A stretch of DNA of 64,000 bases, taken from NCBI RefSeq assembly GCF_963576615.1, contig NC_088708.1:26915191-26979190 (forward strand). The letters run 5' to 3'. Each line of letters begins with the position of its first letter. Within the stretch, counting starts at the first letter, position 1. A program made the position numbers and the translations under genes. The DNA comes from Watersipora subatra. Its lineage: Eukaryota; Bryozoa; Gymnolaemata; Cheilostomatida; Watersiporidae. Shown here in pieces: positions 14,601 through 24,187 of the stretch. The notes beneath the pieces were generated by a model. That model was not told the DNA's origin and did not search any database. It saw nothing but the letters and a program-made list of their open reading frames with translations.

Positions 14601-17600
14601 TACGAATATTGATATTTGTGTTATGATTTGCCAATTGTTAGTCTAATGAGATTACTACAATAATGCTAAAGACAGCAAAAATAATATTCTAATTTATATA
14701 TCATACAACCATCAACAAACATTTTCAACGTGTTTCTGACTTCGCATTTCCAAGCGTATTATTGAAACAAGCAAACTACAACATGAGATTTTGAAATGAC
14801 CGTAAGCGTAATGTATATGGGAACTGTTTGGTAGTACAGATGGTACAATGCATTGTTATTGCCGTGTGATGGTTATTGGTTCAAATATCAGATCAATATC
14901 AGAATTGCTTTGACAAAGCGTTATTTCTAACTGTCTGAAGTAGTTTGAACTAAGACAGAAAATACCAACAGGCAGACGTATCAATCAGGTTGAGACCGTT
15001 ACAAAAAAAATCATAACCGCACATTGATAAGTACTCACTGATGACCAGATGTAAAATGCATTGCAGCTGCAGTAAATTTTTGTCTGGAATTCTAGATAGC
15101 TACATTAACAGTGCAGTAGCGGATACAAGCATGTCACAGCCATGCAATAAGCAGTATAATGGCTTTACGTACATTTACTAATGCGCAGTACGCAGTGTAT
15201 AAACAATACAGCTATGTTTAATATGCAGTAAGCAAAATTGGTGCAGTGGCAGCATTGCCTATTGCGCAGTGTGTGGCGTTATATGCAGTGGGAGTTTTGC
15301 TGGTACGCGTTTCGCAGTGCTTGATACAGTAATACCTTTTGCATTGCATACACATTGTATGTATGCGAACAGTACATTCTCGTGAAAACTCATACCAGAA
15401 TCAAGTAGTAAGTTGACTTTGACAAAACAACAACACAGTTGCAGGATGGAAATACTGCTGAGTATGAATAGGCGAATGAATTGATCGCAATTAATGAGAA
15501 GTATATGATTTAAATGAAATTCTATTATGGTTTTAATATATAATGTTAATGTAAATGCAATACTAAGACCCAATTTCATCTATCGGAATGGTGAAAATGT
15601 TTGACTGCCTATTCCGACGAAATGATATGGGAGTTAGAAATGATATGGGAGTTAGAAATGATATGGGAGTTAGAAATGATATGGGAGTTAGAAATGATAT
15701 GGGAGTTAGAAATGATATGGGAGTTAGAAATAATATGGGAGTTAGAAATGATATGGGAGTTAGAAATGATATGGGAGTTGGAACGCAAGTCCATAAACTT
15801 GTTAATCATAGCATTTGACAATTTGTTCAATGTACAATGCACTACAAATGCCCGAAAAGCCAGCAGTGTCAGTTGATCCAAAGTATCAACTTCATACTTA
15901 TGCACAGTTGCAGTATACAAGCAGTTTCAAGTTTTGAAGTATGCACACCTGCAGAAGGCATGAATTGCTGGTTTTCAGGTAATGCGTTATGAAAGTAAAC
16001 GCGCGGTAGATCGCAGTGCAGTAGAAGCACAGTTGCAGTAAATATCGACTGCGCATTAGAAGTTGTAATGCACTGCAAACTTACTTCATACTGCACCGCG
16101 ATGACGCAGTGAGGTTCAAATGTGTCACTCCCCTAGTATCAATGTTCAACAAAGTATTAAATAATAATACTTGTTTCAATAATAAGAAAAACAGAATCTG
16201 ACAGAGGTTGACAGCAAGAAAGAGACAGCTAACCAATGTCTCATGATTGAAACATAGATAGCAGTTATATGTTTGATCAAAAAGTAATAACTATTTCATT
16301 TACAATTTATTATTAATATTGTTTTTTGCGGGTTGCGTTTACACCAAAATCAATTTTTTGGCCATTAAAGTTATGTTGAAACCATTTCTGGCTAAATTTT
16401 TTTCACCATATATAGTGCATCATAACATAAGACATTTTCATTTTATCAAACTGGCTAAACCCATGGCTAACGAATTAAAGATATATATGTGGTTATATAG
16501 TTATATACATATATGAATTTAAGTTCATAGCACATATTATATTAAACCATAAAAAAAACACAATAAAATTTTGTTTCACTCCCGCAATATCAAGCATTTA
16601 CGAAACACGAAGAGTGCTAAACTGAGGTGGAGAGCAAGCATCATCTCTCTCATGCGTTGTACGAGAGATTTTGGCAAATAGCATATCGACATCTCTGGTA
16701 TTCCAACGTATCCCGCACATGGACTGCCAAAATGGAATTTCGAGAAAAATTTCGATTGATATCAAGAGGCGGAAAAAATGTCGTACAGCGAGGGGGGCAA
16801 AAAACATCGTGTTGAACACTGTAAAGGCGGAAAAACCGTATAACAAGGACAACATAACCCATTTGAGCGCTGTACCTAGATGGTTCCCGATTCGAGTGCA
16901 AGCTAGCCTGTCTTGATAAACTGTTGTTTTTGCAGAGTTGTCCCCCCCCCGTCGAGCGGGCGAGCAACACAACAGCTTGTCACAAGACGTACTGCACCTG
17001 ATGCATCAGCTGCACTGAAAGGGAGTTGTTCTCTTCCGTCTATGCGTCTTGGCTGCGATGTTATGGCGGTCCTCCATTGGTAATCATAACGGATTTCGCG
17101 CAAAAATCTATGTAGAAAAAAATAAGATTACAACGTTTAACCAAAGACCAGTCTTTGTTGTAAACGTTAGTAGAATTTAATAATAAAATAAATTGAAAAT
17201 AAAATCCATAAGAACAAACAAAACTGACTGATACAAAAAAGAAATAAAACTGACTGAGCGCACAAATAACGAAATATTTAGTCGCTGTTGTTGCTTAAAT
17301 TCTACTAAAGTTTACCGCAGAGACTGGTCACTAGTTAAACGTTGTAATCTTATTTTTTCTACATAAATTTTTGCGCGAAATTCGTTGATTACCAATGGAG
17401 CGACCGACATAACATCGCAACCAAGCCGCATAGACGGAAGAGAACAACTCCCTATAAGTGCAGCTGATGCATCAAGTGCAGTACGTTTTGTGACAAGCTG
17501 TTGCGTTGCTCGCCCGCTCGACGGGGGAACAACTCCGCAAAAACAACAGTTTGTCAAGACAGGCTAAGTGCAAGCAGACCATTCAAAAATGAGCTGCTTA

Positions 17601-20540
17601 GGCTGAAACTGTCATGAGTATTCCTGATAAAAATGGGGAATACCTCATTCAAATGTATAACTAGTGACTATTAAGATGGACTCCACTCCATAGACTAATT
17701 AATTGTAAAATGTTGGATAAGATAACTCCACGCTTGAGATCATAAGTTACTTTTCTGTAGTTGTGTATCTTTGGGGTTTGTGTTGATACAAACAGCGAAG
17801 AAAATGTCTACCAATAATGACCTGATTACCTAAGCATATTATGGTTCGCTCAGCTCCAAGATTAACAAAGTAACTATATTCTTGCGCGAGAATAAAAGCA
17901 AAATGCAAGGGATTTGAGCAAGAACAAATAAAAAAGTCAAAATGAAAAATCCATACAAAGGGAAGGAATCTTACCGAATGTTTGCTAAATGTCTCCTATT
18001 CTCGGCTGCCTTTTGCCTGCTCGCCACATCCTTTTGCCTCCTTTCCTTTTTGATCTTTGTTAATCTAAAATTGACATGGAGTGTAAAGGCATGTAAACTC
18101 TTACATTATAGCATTTACCATAAAATAGAATATTCCAATCACTACTGAGATACAAACAGTTTTAAGATAGTGCCGAGTGTACAGCCAGTGTACATGATAG
18201 TTCTATGGGACATGATACAGTGTTTAGAGAGCGATAATCCAGTCCAACCATTATATTTGAAGTCTCCACAATAAGCCGTCACAACATAGAAATTTAGGAT
18301 ATAGAATTTTGTTGACGATTTTCTGTCAAGGCAGCAAAATAAAACGGCTCAATCCACAATGCAAGAACTTGAAGAGGTATTATAATAACTATTATAAATT
18401 TAGTTGTCCGATGAAAATAATAGTCATAACTCATAAGTTTATATATAGATAATATGTAGTATATATTAATATATACTATATTATATATAGCAGATAATAT
18501 AGAAAGGTACTTCACAACAGTGTACCAGCTGGGATGAAGGGACTATTGAACTATGAACAAACTACTATAAAATTAAATAAGTTTAGGACGCCATTTAGTT
18601 TTGACTGTAATATTCAGTAAAAGTAGATTTAAAATTAAACCAGTTAATGTTTCCTTTACTTTTTTATGAATAAAAATGGAATAAAATTATGAATAAAATA
18701 AAACATCAAAAGGACTCCATTCAACATTTTGTAAATGCTTGTGAAGGCCGAGCATCATTAGCAGGCGGCAATAGTAACCACGGCACGGTTTTTAACTCAT
18801 TTGTTACTTAATTTCATTTTTAGCCGCTGCATTGAAAAACTTTAGTGAATCATGCTCTGGCTTTTGTAATACCTTTTGTCAAAATTTGTAATAAAACTAC
18901 TAGAATCACATCAAATTTATAAATCAGTCAAGAAAAATAAGTGCAACCCTTTCCTAGCTACAAGATGTATTTGCAAAAAATTTGGCTGGAGCCCTTTAAA
19001 CCAGCTTACAAGAAAAATACCAACTATTGCATTATTTGTGTGAAATTCACAAGGTTGCTTCAGTTTTATCAAAACTACCGATAGATTAGTGATAAAAATC
19101 CATTGGAGATCTGTATGTTACAAAACTTACACCCCACATTGCATATAAAACATGACTGACGTAAACAATGAAATGGAAATAAGCTGGTTAAAAAAAAACA
19201 CCAAGTAGTCTGAAAATAGGAAAGTTAACACACAGATTACCGTGCAAACAGTTTCATGTAATACGACGACCTACTGTACAACGCCCTTCTATTCGCAGTC
19301 GAATGCAATTGACACGTTTGCGTGATAATCAGGATTAGAATGGTTTAGAATGGTCAATCAACAACTATTAGCATTTTAATACTCACTCCTCTTCTGTCAG
19401 TGGCTTAAACTCTGCAGGGTCCTCCTGGTATTGCTAAAACAAGCAATGTGATGTCACGCACAAGGAGATTATGACAACAAAATATAGTTTGCAATAATAG
19501 TTACATGCTAGTGAACTTTCAAACATTTATGAGTGTTATTTTGATAACAAAAATTATTTTTGCATTGAATAAAAATCCATTAATTTTGTTACTTTATGGA
19601 TGGCAGATAACAAACGATAAACAAGGCATGCTCTCCATTTCTATTTGCCGAAATTATGGGAGTAAAAAATGCAATGGTCACACTTGGCAAAGCCATAGCG
19701 TGTAGTATATCTAAACAGCAAAAACATTTAACAAAATGTTGCGACATACCTTTCTACACGCAGGACAAAGTGAGTTCTCATCTGTTCTAATCCGGTGCCA
19801 ACAGAACCGACATATCTGATACCCGCAGGTGCATGGGTAGAAGTTCAGGTCATCTATGTCCAGTGGCTCCATGCACAAAGGGCACTGCAGTAAATCTTAG
19901 TCTTAGCTCAAACTTCACATGAATTGAAACAAAAGCGACAAGCCTATTTGGTAAGAGAGCATTATACGCAAATAACTTTTACTTCCCCCAGAGAATGTGC
20001 GATGCGTCAACTCCTCAGAGAATGTATTAAAAAAAATCATCAAATACGGGGATGCAGGAAAATTCAAATTGTATTCACTGTGCATGAAGTAGGATGCAGT
20101 AGGAGAGCAATATTGTCATACATCCATAATTTTCGAAAGTGATTAGGTTTGCAAGGTTTCAACATTTTTTCAGCCCACAGAAAGTCAAAAATGTTATACA
20201 TGTGATTGCTTGGCCAATGAAGAGTGTACAACTGAGTCATGTGTCAAGTCACTAGAAATTATACAACCATTCTGGATTAACTGTTCACCTCATAAATGCA
20301 AAACAAAAAAAAACTCTATTGGCCATGCGTTTTTCCATGTACATCCATGTACTTCAACAAGATTTTTTTGTGCAAACAGTTTAGGAGAATGTTTGTAATT
20401 ATGCACCAACAAATATCCTTTGAACTTACAAGATAATACTTCACAAGTTAAATCCGCTAGATCCACATTACTTAGTTAAAACAGCCAACTTTGTCAATAT
20501 ATATGCTTTATCTTACCTCGATTGTCTCATCGAAAGGCAT
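2602..20540 (-). CDS. CNOT4: CNOT4: CCR4-NOT complex subunit 4, RING E3 ubiquitin ligase
   Basis: CNOT4 is a RING E3 ligase tied to the CCR4-NOT deadenylase; it acts in mRNA decay and co-translational quality control. Thirteen coding exons join in phase (5' to 3' on the minus strand): 20540-20517, 19884-19750, 19433-19387, 18064-17975, 14349-14202, 14010-13846, 12302-12067, 11661-11467, 10966-10650, 9333-8836, 8054-7857 (or -7824), 7164-7009, 5165-4854, 2714-2602. Counting the first 24-nt exon this is 14 segments, giving 877 aa (888 with the alternative donor). The start is the ATG at 20540, encoding MPFDETIE before the RING. The C4C4 RING occupies residues 9-51 with all eight cysteines (CPLCMEPL to CPACRK). 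A basic helix (about 70-98), an RRM (about 100-185, KNLVFVVGLS) and a CCCH finger (C191, C200, C205, H209) follow. The long low-complexity tail has a DDLGFDP motif and a conserved HWLKSIQQLTEMD block. The last exon (PPPGFPSPFR) matches the vertebrate C-terminus. Exon 20517-20540 is short, and the 7857/7824 donor is uncertain. Confidence 0.95.
2780..3480 (+). mobile_element. Remnant related to the pogo-like MITE at 53581-54438
   Basis: The stretch 3064-3285 aligns with 53985-54240. Shared blocks include actaaattcatt, aaagtttatgtta, tctcaaaggtaagaact and a gatcataa/gtcataac-ccact block in the same order. This is a diverged copy without the first element's left terminus. Its projected right end falls almost exactly at the start of the 17-bp minisatellite (3489). 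It lies in the last CNOT4 intron. The left boundary is not defined. Confidence 0.55.
3489..3861. repeat. 17-bp minisatellite, about 22 copies
   Basis: The unit is gtccactgtacggcgga, with a variant ending cgctgaa. The first eight or so units alternate between the two variants (a 34-bp higher-order repeat), and the rest are nearly identical. Because 17 is not a multiple of 3 and no stop arises, all three minus-strand frames stay open and give spurious 130-200 aa proteins. It lies in the last CNOT4 intron. Confidence 0.95.
6100..6177 (+). repeat. Possible tRNA-derived SINE head
   Basis: The sequence has an A-box-like start (tggtgcaggggc) and a B-box-like stretch (ggttcaaatta) about 45 nt later, the spacing of a tRNA-type RNA polymerase III promoter. 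It does not close into a proper tRNA cloverleaf, so a SINE or tRNA relic is more likely than a tRNA gene. Confidence 0.35.
6345..6660 (+). repeat. Dispersed repeat, copy A
   Basis: This roughly 315-bp sequence is related to 13280-13592. Shared ordered blocks are ggtgtgcactcccc, taaaattac, gaaccaataa, caatttacaagtacttta, atccctataa, taaacattct and gtaggagcgtccactgt. It lies in a CNOT4 intron. I saw no coding capacity and did not resolve termini, so the class is unknown. Confidence 0.7.
10239..10587. mobile_element. 349-bp Harbinger-like MITE
   Basis: The terminal inverted repeats read AGCCTGGTTCCCATAT at the left end and the reverse complement of the same at the right. They are flanked by the direct repeat TAA (10236-10238 and 10588-10590). 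A 3-bp TAA duplication fits PIF/Harbinger insertion (TWA targets). The interior is more CG-rich than the surroundings and encodes nothing credible. It sits in the CNOT4 intron between the exons at 10650 and 9333. Confidence 0.8.
12718..12752. repeat. Perfect GC-rich hairpin, 14-bp stem and 7-nt loop
   Basis: CGCCGGTGCTGCTA and TAGCAGCACCGGCG are exact inverted repeats around acaacac. The stem is much richer in GC than the AT-rich intron around it. It adjoins the inner end of the hAT-like remnant. Confidence 0.9.
12718..12979 (-). mobile_element. hAT-like remnant, copy A
   Basis: Read on the minus strand, it starts TAGAGATGCCCCGATTCTA and continues with ccgattcagata-type repeats, actgacataccgtgcat, acaaaacagtccatgtttc and gataatgaagtctctc. 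The same order is found at 55249-55622 on the plus strand. A TAGAGATGC-type terminus is typical of hAT elements. The matching far terminus was not found, so the copy is incomplete. It lies in a CNOT4 intron. Confidence 0.6.
13280..13592 (+). repeat. Dispersed repeat, copy B
   Basis: This is a diverged copy of 6345-6660, in the same orientation and also in a CNOT4 intron. The best shared blocks are ggtgtgtgctcccc, gaaccaataacact, atccctataacgtaaacattct and gttgtaggagcgtctactgt. No open frame is credible. Confidence 0.7.
15050..16115. repeat. GCAGT-rich intronic region
   Basis: The pentamer GCAGT recurs more than fifteen times, in contexts such as tgcagtaaat, gcgcagtacgcagtg and cgcagtgcagtag, on both sides of the 18-bp minisatellite. 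It is in a CNOT4 intron and is not coding. It may be an unrecognised repeat. Confidence 0.5.
15618..15782. repeat. 18-bp minisatellite, about 9 copies
   Basis: The unit gaaatgatatgggagtta repeats with one substitution (aataat) in one copy and a terminal gttgg variant. The period is a multiple of 3, so the frames stay open and give repetitive NDMGVR- or SHIISN-type peptides. These are not real proteins. Confidence 0.95.
16904..17566. mobile_element. 663-bp foldback element with 9-bp target duplication
   Basis: Two arms of about 275 bp (16904 to about 17183 and about 17297-17566) are inverted copies of each other at roughly 85-90% identity by eye. Both termini read TAGCCTGTCTTGA inward. The element is bracketed by the identical 9-mer AGTGCAAGC at 16895-16903 and 17567-17575. 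The spacer of about 110 bp is AT-rich and has two aaaactgactga copies. Nine-base duplications with very long inverted repeats fit Mutator-like or Foldback-type transposons. No transposase is present. It lies in a CNOT4 intron. Confidence 0.88.
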
Positions 20541-20566
20541 GCTGCTGATTTATGAAAGGATTTCGT
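20541..20566 (-). other. CNOT4 5' UTR, start of the ATG exon
   Basis: A polypyrimidine tract and acceptor (ctcttttcttgcag) end just before 20566, followed by 26 nt and the start codon at 20540. The leader is therefore spliced to an upstream noncoding exon. Confidence 0.65.
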
Positions 20567-21499
20567 CTGCAAGAAAAGAGCGAACAAATTGTTGTGCACT
20601 TCAAATATCTTAAGATTGGTTAGTAGCCTAGCTGGTGCTGCTATATAAACAGGAAAAGTCAAGGTAAGTCTGATCTAAACAATACTTCGAAATCTTGTTA
20701 GAGCAGATAAGCTACAACAATGCTCTATACAAGCCTATCAAGATAGGCTTAACTGTTGTTCGGCAATGAATAATGCTATTTACAGTCTAATAAACTAACA
20801 ACCGCGGTGACACGTCGAGAGTAAAAGACACGCATCTAATTTAAGCAAGCACCAATCTACATCACATAAGACCAGCCAATAGTGAACTAGCCGGCATGTC
20901 ACCAGTAACTAAATTATTAAAATTCGGTCAGAATTCAATTAAAAATTACATAAAAATGAAATATTTGTTTACATGGTATGGATAAGTTTACCTAAATTCA
21001 ATTGTCAAATGATTATAACTTCTTATCAATAGCAACAATTGGACACGTGATTGGCTTCCAAATTTTTTATTCCACATTCAACAGGTTTTACAGTAGAACG
21101 AACACGTAACATAAAAATAACGATGTTAATAGTAAATATTAATGTAACTGTATAGGTCACTACATCAACCAATAAACGTTTATACAATTTAGGAAAATGA
21201 AGCTTATTATTTTTTACCACCTGCTCACTCAAAACCATAATAAATTAGCAAGTACTACAAAACACTATTGTCTTATTAATGAACTACACTACGTAATAAC
21301 TGTTTGTACTATGCCACAGATCTTACCCCTCCAAGTAGTTTTTTTACAGTTATCCAGTTAACTATTGATAAAAGTTGACAATTACACAAATATAAACTAC
21401 ATTAAGTTATATAAAGAACTTTGTCGTCATTTTTAAACAGTTATTAATACAAAAACATATATATGGATCAATTAAAGACACTAGACAAGACTAACTTAC

Positions 21500-21560
21500 C
21501 AAAACTCGATATACCCAACTAGTTCAATACTATTTCGGACAAATAGTTACTGCGCAGACT
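21500..21560 (-). other. Candidate CNOT4 5' noncoding exon
   Basis: On the minus strand a strong donor (GAGTTTTG followed by GTAAGT) ends at 21500, about 930 nt upstream of the 5' UTR acceptor. The nearby sequence around 21545-21570 contains a small GC-rich patch (gcgcagactcgcgcgcagg). The exon start and promoter are not defined. Confidence 0.4.
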
Positions 21561-22747
21561 CGCGCGCAGGAAGGAAACGTATTATGATTATCCGCAGAAA
21601 TTCCGATTGATAAGCCAGTCATTTTATTATCTAATAGTTTCACTCGAAACATTATGTACGCTGTGTAGAAATGCTGTACTGGCTAAGGCATTCATACTTA
21701 CTCCAAACGTTAGCTCGTAAAATTGTGTAAAATCCATCAGTTACGAGTAACTTTCTCGGCAGTACAAACTATTATAGATACATGTATATTGCAGTTGTGG
21801 TCTCTCCGATTGTTTATGCGTTTGGATATGTAGGAGCCGATAACTCTACGAAGTGTTTGCTGATCAGTACCCGTAGGCCGACATACATTATTAATTTTCT
21901 TCTTTCTACATGTTCGGGTCCAATAATACATGTATTGTTACACACAAAACTGCATGCATGCCACACACATGAGCAAACTTTGTCACAATTTATGACATGA
22001 ACGAGATGTAAACATACCTCGTAACACTAAATCAAAAAGTTAGATAAAAGTAAAAACATGTTTAATTACCCTTGACAATCTTACATAATCATTTAGATAG
22101 GTTTCAGTGCATATATTAATGTAACAAGCCAGCCAAATGAAGTAAGTTATTAAATTCATTCATGCTGCCCTGCAATAGCATTCGATCACAACAATTTTCA
22201 CCAAAGAGTATTGAATCAATACATAAACTTGCATATGCATGTGGCCTTGCTTGTTTAGTTATCAGTGCTTGGTGATCAAATGTATGTAAAGCAACACTCA
22301 AAAGCTGATGCACATAAAGTTATGATCAAGTAAATTTTAAAGCTGCTATTGAAAAAGGTATGGTCAATGCAAAAACTTTAACACGCATACTTCATTATTA
22401 TTTACATTATTGTTCACTTGTTTTCCAATAATTTATCTAACGTTATTATATAACTAATATTTATATATTGCAGAAGGGTGTGTTAGAAATCAAGAGTGGC
22501 ACAAGTATGTCTTGGTTATATCACATCATAATATTACTCTTGGTCAATCACCTCATAGCATTAGTTAGGTTTACATTCTGAATTGGTTCCATTGAACAAT
22601 TAGTTGATGAGAAATCTATAAATATACAGATTGAAGTGTTAGTCTGTTGTCATTCGTATGTCCAGTTAACAGCAATTAGTTAAAATACGCACCCTTGCAG
22701 TCCAGTGTGTAATGATTATATGCACAAATATTCTGAAGTATGGCAAG

Positions 22748-22830
22748 GTGCCTGCATGGTTTAGTGATTGTGCGCTTGGCTTCACATCGGCACATTGAAA
22801 AGATTATTTGATCCCTGTGAGGTGCAATCT
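22748..22830 (+). repeat. Possible tRNA-derived SINE head
   Basis: The sequence contains an A-box-like tggtttagtgat and a B-box-like gattatttgatccc with tRNA-like spacing. It shares the ggtttag context with the better supported SINE at 46984. A cloverleaf cannot be closed convincingly. Confidence 0.3.
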
Positions 22831-23321
22831 TTTTTCCTAGCACTCATAGCTGGCTTCGAAAAGACAGGGCTCTTATTATAGCAAAGATTAAAACACTATT
22901 ATTAGCTAAACAAATATCATTAAACAAATTTTAGCTTAAGTTACTCAAATTCATTAGGAAAAGAAACTTAGCCAATGGCAACTACATTACCTGCACTGTT
23001 TATGAGCTATTTTAAATCTGGAGCGAATGTGTAGCATAAAGAGTAAGAAATTTTTTTCAACAATTTGTTTTAGTGTCGCCTCATGCTTTCAAATATATGA
23101 ATTATGCATTGGCCGGCAACACAGAAGTAAACAAATACCTTCATTTAAAAATTAGAATGGTAAATGTTGTATATGCTTGTTAAGAATGAAGTTTCTATGC
23201 AAAAACTTTTACCATACCGGGCATTCATTCAGTAGTACTTGATTTATCTGCCCCGTACAAGATACTTTATTACACATGTGAACATTTTCCCTTTTATATT
23301 AGGGCTGCTTCAGGTCTATTT

Positions 23322-23530
23322 CTCCTATAGGCTGTGGGCCGAGCAGGCAAAAGAGCTCTAGAAATGATGCTCCGTGCTTTGAGATAAGGGAAGGCAGCTG
23401 CGGCAACTCTTCAGTTTTGAATTCTCCATACCAAAGTTAGTCCAAATCACTGCAGAAATTGCCACTGAAAAGATGTGCCAACGGAAATGCAAGATAAACT
23501 GCCTTAGCCCACGGCCTACTAGGTCTGATG
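23322..23530. mobile_element. Small element with imperfect inverted ends
   Basis: The left end cctataggctgtgggc and the right end gcccacggcctactagg are imperfect inverted copies. The interior contains tgccaacggaaatgcaag and attgccactgaaaagatgtg. It could be a MITE or a SINE body; no target duplication was identified. Confidence 0.35.
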
Positions 23531-23662
23531 TAAGCGTAATTTAATTGGTGTTTTTACAATACATGTACTTTTAATTGGTCTGTTTTTCGCTGTCTTACTA
23601 ATTGGTATGTAGATACGAAGCACCTTGTCCTTGTCACTAGGATAGATAAATAGGTGGCTAGT

Positions 23663-23701
23663 CAAGATAGACAGCACTAGGACCTAGTGCTATCTATCTT
23701 G
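23663..23701. repeat. Near-perfect 39-bp palindrome
   Basis: Arms of 19 bp (caagatagacagcactagg and cctagtgctatctatcttg) flank a single central base. There is one mismatch. The closed centre leaves almost no loop, so this is a cruciform-type palindrome rather than a typical RNA hairpin. Confidence 0.85.
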
Positions 23702-24170
23702 TCAAGAATACCCCTAAACCAAATTTAATTAAAGCCCGCTTGTCTAATGGGGCTGACAATTGAGAGCAAACTTTCAATTTTTTACTGTTTATCAATATTC
23801 TGAAACTTGTGTTAGTATATGCAGTTGATTAATGGGCTAAAATTGCTTTTACATCAGCAAATTTTGTCTGTGCAATAGATAAGGTTAGCCTAAATAGTTA
23901 TGTACACAATTTATTTGCATATTATATTTATTATAAATTTTCATGGTTGTCATAGAAGGCTTTGACCTAGGGTAAACTAGTCAAACATGAATTGCTGTTT
24001 TAAATTAAGCTATCGGCTAATAAAAGAAGTATTTTGCTCATTTCAGTCAAGGCGTAATGCATGTACAAATAGATCACAAAACAAACAAAGCTATTTGTAT
24101 ATTAGAGATCTTAAAAAACAAACTTAAACCACACATAAATAATATGATTATGTACATACTAACAAAAGTG

Positions 24171-24176
24171 TTTATT
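24171..24176 (-). other. Candidate KANSL3 polyadenylation signal
   Basis: AATAAA on the minus strand starts about 12 nt after the KANSL3 stop codon (24188-24190). If used, the 3' UTR would be very short. Other AT-rich matches lie further downstream. Confidence 0.35.
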
Positions 24177-24187
24177 TGTACATTCAC

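Larger units (their letters stand above)
21561..24170. other. Intergenic region between CNOT4 and KANSL3
   Basis: No conserved exon was found. The region holds a possible tRNA-like SINE head (22748-22830), a roughly 210-bp element with inverted ends (23322-23530) and a near-perfect palindrome (23663-23701). Confidence 0.6.

Noticed and set aside
16598-17567. Several 60-124 residue frames on both strands
   Set aside because: They lie in or beside the foldback element, appear in mirrored pairs from its two arms and have no homology.
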